Assembly: GCA_014904845.1 (NCBI GenBank)
Contig: MU119429.1
Coordinates: forward strand, 28,406-92,405
Direction: 5' to 3'
DNA from: Acephala macrosclerotiorum
Lineage: Eukaryota; Ascomycota; Leotiomycetes; Helotiales; Mollisiaceae
Length of the DNA: 64,000 nucleotides
Part shown: piece after piece, positions 59,853 to 64,000 of the stretch
How the letters are laid out: each line of letters opens with the position of its first letter
How positions within the stretch are numbered: the stretch's first letter is position 1
The notes under the pieces: generated by a model
What the model was told of the DNA's origin: nothing
Database searches by the model: none
What the model saw: only the letters and a program-made list of their open reading frames with translations
Program-made: the position numbers and the translations under genes

Positions 59853-59935
59853 AATACCTATACTTACACCTATACTTACACCTACACTTATACTAACACT
59901 TACATTTATACTCACTAATACTAATACCAATACTG
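59853..59935. repeat. Short tandem array (CTATACTTACAC-like)
   Basis: 6- and 12-bp units such as ACACCTATACTT repeat with drift towards ACTAATACTAAT. It lies within the same element. Confidence 0.85.
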
Positions 59936-60368
59936 AAGAAGGAATAATGCAGAAAGGAGAGGGTATCCTAAGTCAATAAGGAGTAGAACAGATAGAGAGA
60001 GGCAGGGGAGAGATGAGAGGGAGAGATAGGAAGGAGTTTTTGAAATAGGGAGAGCCTTGTAAAGAGCTTTAAAGTAGTAGGGCCTTTTGAAGTGGTGGAA
60101 TAATCTCCTAAGCTCAGTTTTATACTATTAAACTAAGCTTTTAAGAGGACGCCTTTAAACTCTCAAGTTTAGTTGTAATAGACTAAGCTTGCTAGATAAT
60201 TTACCTCCCACGAGACGATCTCGAATTCGAAATCTTAGTTTTATTATAGCAGTTAAAATTAATCATATGAACCTCAGAACTTTGCCTTTGTTCTCTTTTG
60301 AAACTTCGCTCGACTCTCGAATTACTCCCGAAGAGTTCGGCTCTTAAAACAGTGAGAAATCAAGGCTC

Positions 60369-60552
60369 GATTCTATGTGATATCCGCTCTCGCGAAGCGG
60401 GTCATCCGGTGTTGACCGCACCAGCACAGAATATTACAAATCCGACGTCGAATGCGGGTTCATGAAGATTGTGTACGTGTCCTCGGTAGGATATCTAATT
60501 CTTTGCTCTTCCGTATAAATTTGCGTACATATGCGAAACGAGGATAGCTTCC
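60369..60552. other. Short spacer
   Basis: 184 bp between the element and the stop of the reverse membrane-protein gene; no feature. Confidence 0.5.
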
Positions 60553-62181
60553 TCAGTACCCATACTTACTGACCCTCTCCTCTCTTGCCTTCTTCAATTC
60601 CGAATCCACCTCCTTTAAGGCTTCTCTCGCAACTTCAAGGTTCTTCTGAATCACGGGCAATGTTTCAATGCTTTCCTGGACTTTACCGGCAAGTTCTTGT
60701 TGGTACAACCTACGGTCGGGGTGGTTCGGAAGCTTTATTTCCTTACCAGCGTCCAGATCCTTAATCTCTTTCTGCGTTCTTTGTATAAAGTTCAAGGTTT
60801 CAGTAAGATCAACTTCAAGACGCTGAACCTTTCTAAACGGCTCCTCCTCCTCGTACCGTTTGCTGTCGCTGGCTTCCCATGCAATGCGGGCGATGTTGAA
60901 GGCTTGCAGGTTGAATGATGTCTCCCAGCCGTTCTCGCGGTACATACGCGCATATTCGTCTCCCGCCCAGCTCCCGTTGTAAAGACCACCAGGTATCCAC
61001 TCGAGGGTTCTGAATTTGGCAATGTAATCTCGTAAAGCATCTCTTCCGAGTCGAGAAGGATGCTTCTCTAGGGATATCCAATTCCCAGAATAATCAGTGG
61101 TTTCTGGGTCACGGAGAGCTGGATCTGTGTTTCCGAATTCAGTGTCGACCGTCCACATTTTCACTATCCGAATGTCAGTACTGTACCATACTTAAACACT
61201 TTGAATCAGAATCGTCTTTCGAAACGCTCAGTCGAGATTCAGAGCATTGCTCAACTTTTGCTGCTTACTATTGGCGACGTTGAGAACCATCATCGAGCCC
61301 TCACTTCCGGGTAGACTGAGTGCGACGAAATCTGAACGCATATATGGACCTCCATCTTCATCCCATCCCTTGATGTCGCCTGTTGTGTCCACCATATAAA
61401 ACGGATCTCGACTGGTTTCCAAATGGCCGTCATCTCTCATGTTTGCGAATACCCCATGTAGTAAGAACTCGTTGTCTTCGCCATGGCTCCAAGAGAATTG
61501 CCCCGCGTATTCGGTAGTATTCAAGTATGGGAGTAGATCCATCATGTCGATGGCAGCCTGCGAGAACCCAAGCTTCACTGCCAATGTCTTATTGATCCCT
61601 GGATCTGTATGAGGTGGCCGTGCAATTATCGACGCATCGTAGTATCCCATTCCTGCCAACAGCTCATAAAACTCAGTCATCAGCTCTGCAACCTCTGTTG
61701 GTGTGGCCGGATTCGTGATACTCTGGTAGCTTTCTGCAAGGCCGATATACGTCTTCTGCGCGGTCGACATCCTCAAGTCAGCATACTTCTTTAAGACATA
61801 TCAGGAGTTGTTCGGGAGTCAAATGCCTGGATCGAGGGTTACAGCAAGTAGAGCTCGTGAGAATACTAGAAGGGGAAATATGGCTCAGGGAAGTCATACC
61901 TGCGCAGTAGAAATGAGAACGTCGATAACATGCGTAGATTGTTCCTCCAGATTTGTGACGATGTAGAACATTCCAAGGGAGAAACCAAAGGCCCAGCAGC
62001 ATAGAATCACAAGACCGAGGAACTTCCTGGCTGGAGAAAGATTCCGTAGTCTTTCTCGTTGTGCATCTCTCGCACGTCCTAATTCTGTGCGTGTATCCAG
62101 AGAGTCTCCTCTCGCGCGACTCGAGGGTGCTGGTACAGTGGCATCGTGCTTTCCGACTTCAATGACCTTGCCATCTTCCAT
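60553..62181 (-). CDS. Single-pass membrane protein of unknown function (470 aa)
   Basis: Reverse exons 62181-61900, 61788-61269 and 61163-60553 join in phase to 470 aa. The key junction (donor GTAAGC, acceptor GATAG) turns VLNVAN directly into MKMWTVDTEFGN. Residues 1-53 are hydrophilic with a basic stretch (RARDAQRERLRNLSPARK), followed by one membrane helix at about 55-76 (FLGLVILCCWAFGFSLGMFY). The basic cytoplasmic side predicts a type II topology with a large lumenal or outer domain. That domain has IIARPPHTDPGINKTLAVKL, FSWSHGEDNEFLLHGVFANM and LEWIPGGLYNGSWAGDEY. A coiled coil closes the protein (RLEVDLTETLNFIQRTQKEI...). I half-recognise the family as a hypothetical in related fungi, no function known. 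Splicing is coherent, so it is a real gene. Confidence 0.75.
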
Positions 62182-62560
62182 CACTGCGTTCCAAAAACCC
62201 CGTGTCCCTCAAATCCTAGGGGGTTTTTCGAGCCAAAGGGGCTTGGAGTTCGGTGGCTACTAAATAGTTGGGAGGAAAACATAGGCGTGAAGATTGTGAA
62301 CCTAGCATCATATGAGAAAGCGCTGGAGAAATTGGGAGTTGGTCGCGTTCAAAGACGCGGAGCCCGGTGTTCCCACTTTTTCCCCTATTTCACAAAATGT
62401 TTCTCTCGTTCCGAAGAAAGGGCCCGTCCGGCGACTCGGTAAGCGAGCCAATAGCGGATGGGCCCTTTCTTTCTTTACTCGACGCACATTTTGCTTCGCA
62501 GGCCTCGCAAGGGCGCCCCTGCGGGGGGCTACAAAGTCTTCGACTTTAGTAATCTATTCA
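62182..62560. other. Gene edge and GC-rich hairpin cluster
   Basis: The transition zone from the membrane-protein promoter to AT-rich DNA. ORFs here (62146-62442 and overlaps) have no motif. From 62410 on the sequence is dense in inverted repeats; see the separate entry. A second stem, AAAGTC-TTC-GACTTT, sits at about 62530-62545, exactly where the AT-rich block begins. Confidence 0.5.
62414..62471. repeat. Imperfect inverted repeat, 17-bp arms
   Basis: Left arm 62414-62430 (AAGAAAGGGCCCGTCCG) pairs with right arm 62455-62471 with one mismatch. The 24-nt loop carries its own 4-bp stem CTCG/CGAG. A GGGCGCCCC/GGGG hairpin follows at about 62508-62528. The cluster may mark a transposon end. Confidence 0.85.
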
Positions 62561-64000
62561 ATTTACTTTTATTTCGAATTCTAAGTTAAAAGCTCTTAAT
62601 TTAAGCCTTTTATAAGGATTTAAAGTTGAAATAGAGTTTTAAATTTTATCGAGTAATAAAAATCGATAAACTAATAAATTTTTTAATATTTGAAATAAAA
62701 ACGTATTACGAAATTTTATATTATTAAAAAAATACTCTTTGGAACTTTCTATTTTTATATTTAATTATTACGATTAATTTAATTAATATATAATTTAAAA
62801 AAAAATATATATAATATATAATTATAAAAATTTATAAAATTATTAATTTTTTATAAAAAAAACGTAAATATTACGAAATAAACAAATTAATTCGTTGTAA
62901 AAATTAATAAAATTTAAATAAATAAAATAAAAATTTTAATTTTTTTTTATAAATAATAAATTATTATATATATATATATATATATATTTCGTTTTAATAA
63001 AATTATATTTATATTTGAAAAAATCGAAATAATTTATATTATTAATAATAAATTTATTATTTATTTTATTATTATTATTATTATTATTATTAAAAACAAA
63101 TAATCGATTTTTAAATAATTAAAAATATAATTCGATAAAAAAAATATAATTTTAAACGTTATATTATTAAACGTTTAATTAAAACTTAAAAATTTTTATT
63201 TTATATTCGCGAATTAATTCGCATTATAAACGAATTATTAATATTTTAATATTTATATATAATAAAATTTTACAATATTAAAATTATAATAATAATTTTA
63301 TTAATTTTATTATTGAAAATAATTTCGTTTTTAAAAATTAAAATTATTTTTTTATTTTTTTATTTTTTTTAAATTTTTAAAAATTAATATTATTTAATAT
63401 TTTAAACGAATTTTATTTATATTCGTTTTTACTATTTTTTGTCGTTTAATAATTTTATATAAACTTCGAAATAATTTAAAATAATTACGAAAATCGTAAT
63501 TTAATTCGTTTTATCGAAAGTTTTATTTACGACGTGTAATTTTTTATATAATTTAATTTATTAAAAAATACTTTTAACGATAATTAAAAGTTTTTTATTG
63601 ATAGAAAAAAACTTTATATAGAGAATTTGCGATACGTATTTACACTAAAAAACGTTAAAATATATCGTTTTTAATATTTAGTATTTCTCGTAAAATAATT
63701 TTAATTTTACGTAAAAAAAAATTATAAAAAAACGATTTTATTTACGTCGACGAAATCGATACGAATAAAATATTTATATAATAAAAGTTTTATAATAAAT
63801 TTAAATTATTAAAAATAAAATAAAAATTAAATAAAAATTAATATATATAATTATTTTAATATATTTTTTTTAAATTTTTTTTTAAAAAATTAAATTAATA
63901 ATTAAATTTATATTTATATTTATATTTATATTTATATTTATATTTATATTTATATTTATATTTATATTTATATTTATATTTATATTTATATTTATATTTA
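62561..64000. repeat. Extremely AT-rich, RIP-like block
   Basis: About 1.4 kb of nearly pure A and T with no usable ORF. By eye the few cytosines are almost all in CpG (ACGAAA, TCGTTT, TTCGCGAATT); CpA, CpT and CpC are nearly gone. This is the composition expected of an old repeat heavily mutated C-to-T on both strands, with CpG spared. Source element not recognisable. An ATT microsatellite lies near 63066-63094. Confidence 0.85.
63905..64000. repeat. (TTTATA)n hexamer array at the window edge
   Basis: About sixteen perfect units running to the last base, so the array probably continues beyond the window. Confidence 0.95.

Larger units (their letters stand above)
59314..60368. mobile_element. 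1.06-kb non-autonomous element with terminal inverted repeats
   Basis: The left end reads GAGCCCTGATTC... through TTTAAGAGCCGGCCTCTTCG and GGAGTAATT. The right end, read in reverse, gives GAGCCTTGATTTC... TTTTAAGAGCCGAACTCTTC and GGGAGTAATT. About 50-60 bp match at high identity. There is no transposase ORF; the interior is a minisatellite, a second short tandem array, then AT-rich DNA. No target-site duplication is obvious. It is probably a non-autonomous DNA transposon; the autonomous partner is not in this window. Confidence 0.75.

Noticed and set aside
62561..64000. Mitochondrial DNA insertion as a source of the AT-rich block
   Set aside because: Retention of cytosine mainly in CpG and the absence of any mitochondrial gene or tRNA fit RIP of a nuclear repeat better.
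1..64000. tRNA, rRNA or CRISPR features
   Set aside because: Scanning by eye for box B-like GTTCGANNC with a matching box A, or for regular direct repeats with unique spacers, gave nothing supportable. A covariance-model scan (tRNAscan-SE, Infernal) would be decisive.

Overview
The window is nuclear DNA of a filamentous ascomycete (Pezizomycotina). The evidence is short introns (mostly 45-60 nt) with GT-AG ends and CTAAC/CTAAT branch sites, fungus-specific families (a Zn2Cys6 activator, a LaeA-like methyltransferase, a DUF300/TMEM184 protein, CSF1) and AT-rich, RIP-like repeat DNA at the right end. A leotiomycete is my best guess, but the class is inferred, not shown. All exon models below were built by hand from splice sites and reading-frame continuity.

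Positions 1-17,000 mix intact and decayed genes. There is a GNAT acetyltransferase with a frameshift, a row of broken reverse-strand ORFs carrying an F-G-K-x-x-G-K-[ST]-I domain, a Ctr-type copper transporter with three nonsense codons, a 283-bp inverted-repeat element, an intact repeat-containing orphan protein, RRP8, DDI1, an intact AANAT-like acetyltransferase and a broken orotate phosphoribosyltransferase.

Positions 17,000-42,000 are conserved core genome: NOG1, a LaeA-like methyltransferase, a TMEM184/DUF300 membrane protein divergent from the giant lipid-transfer protein CSF1 (3,254 aa), and elongation factor 2. Positions 42,000-58,200 hold a small Arg/Ser-rich protein, an AIM41/YqeY-type mitochondrial protein with a probable GC-AG intron, a Zn2Cys6 transcription factor after 3.1 kb of gene-poor DNA, proteasome subunit alpha-5 divergent from gamma-tubulin complex component 2, and methylenetetrahydrofolate reductase.

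From 58,500 onward the sequence turns accessory: an internally deleted zinc-type oxidoreductase relic, a 1.06-kb terminal-inverted-repeat element carrying a 15-16-bp minisatellite, a conserved-looking hypothetical membrane protein, a cluster of GC-rich hairpins, and a final ~1.4 kb of extremely AT-rich DNA in which cytosine survives almost only in CpG, ending in a (TTTATA)n array.

Ribosome biogenesis (RRP8, NOG1), translation (EF2, perhaps AIM41) and proteolysis (DDI1, PUP2) recur, but neighbours look like ordinary core genes and no biosynthetic cluster is evident. The most unusual theme is gene decay: five separate loci are disabled, and several of the stop codons fit CpA-to-TpA transitions, the hallmark of repeat-induced point mutation (RIP).
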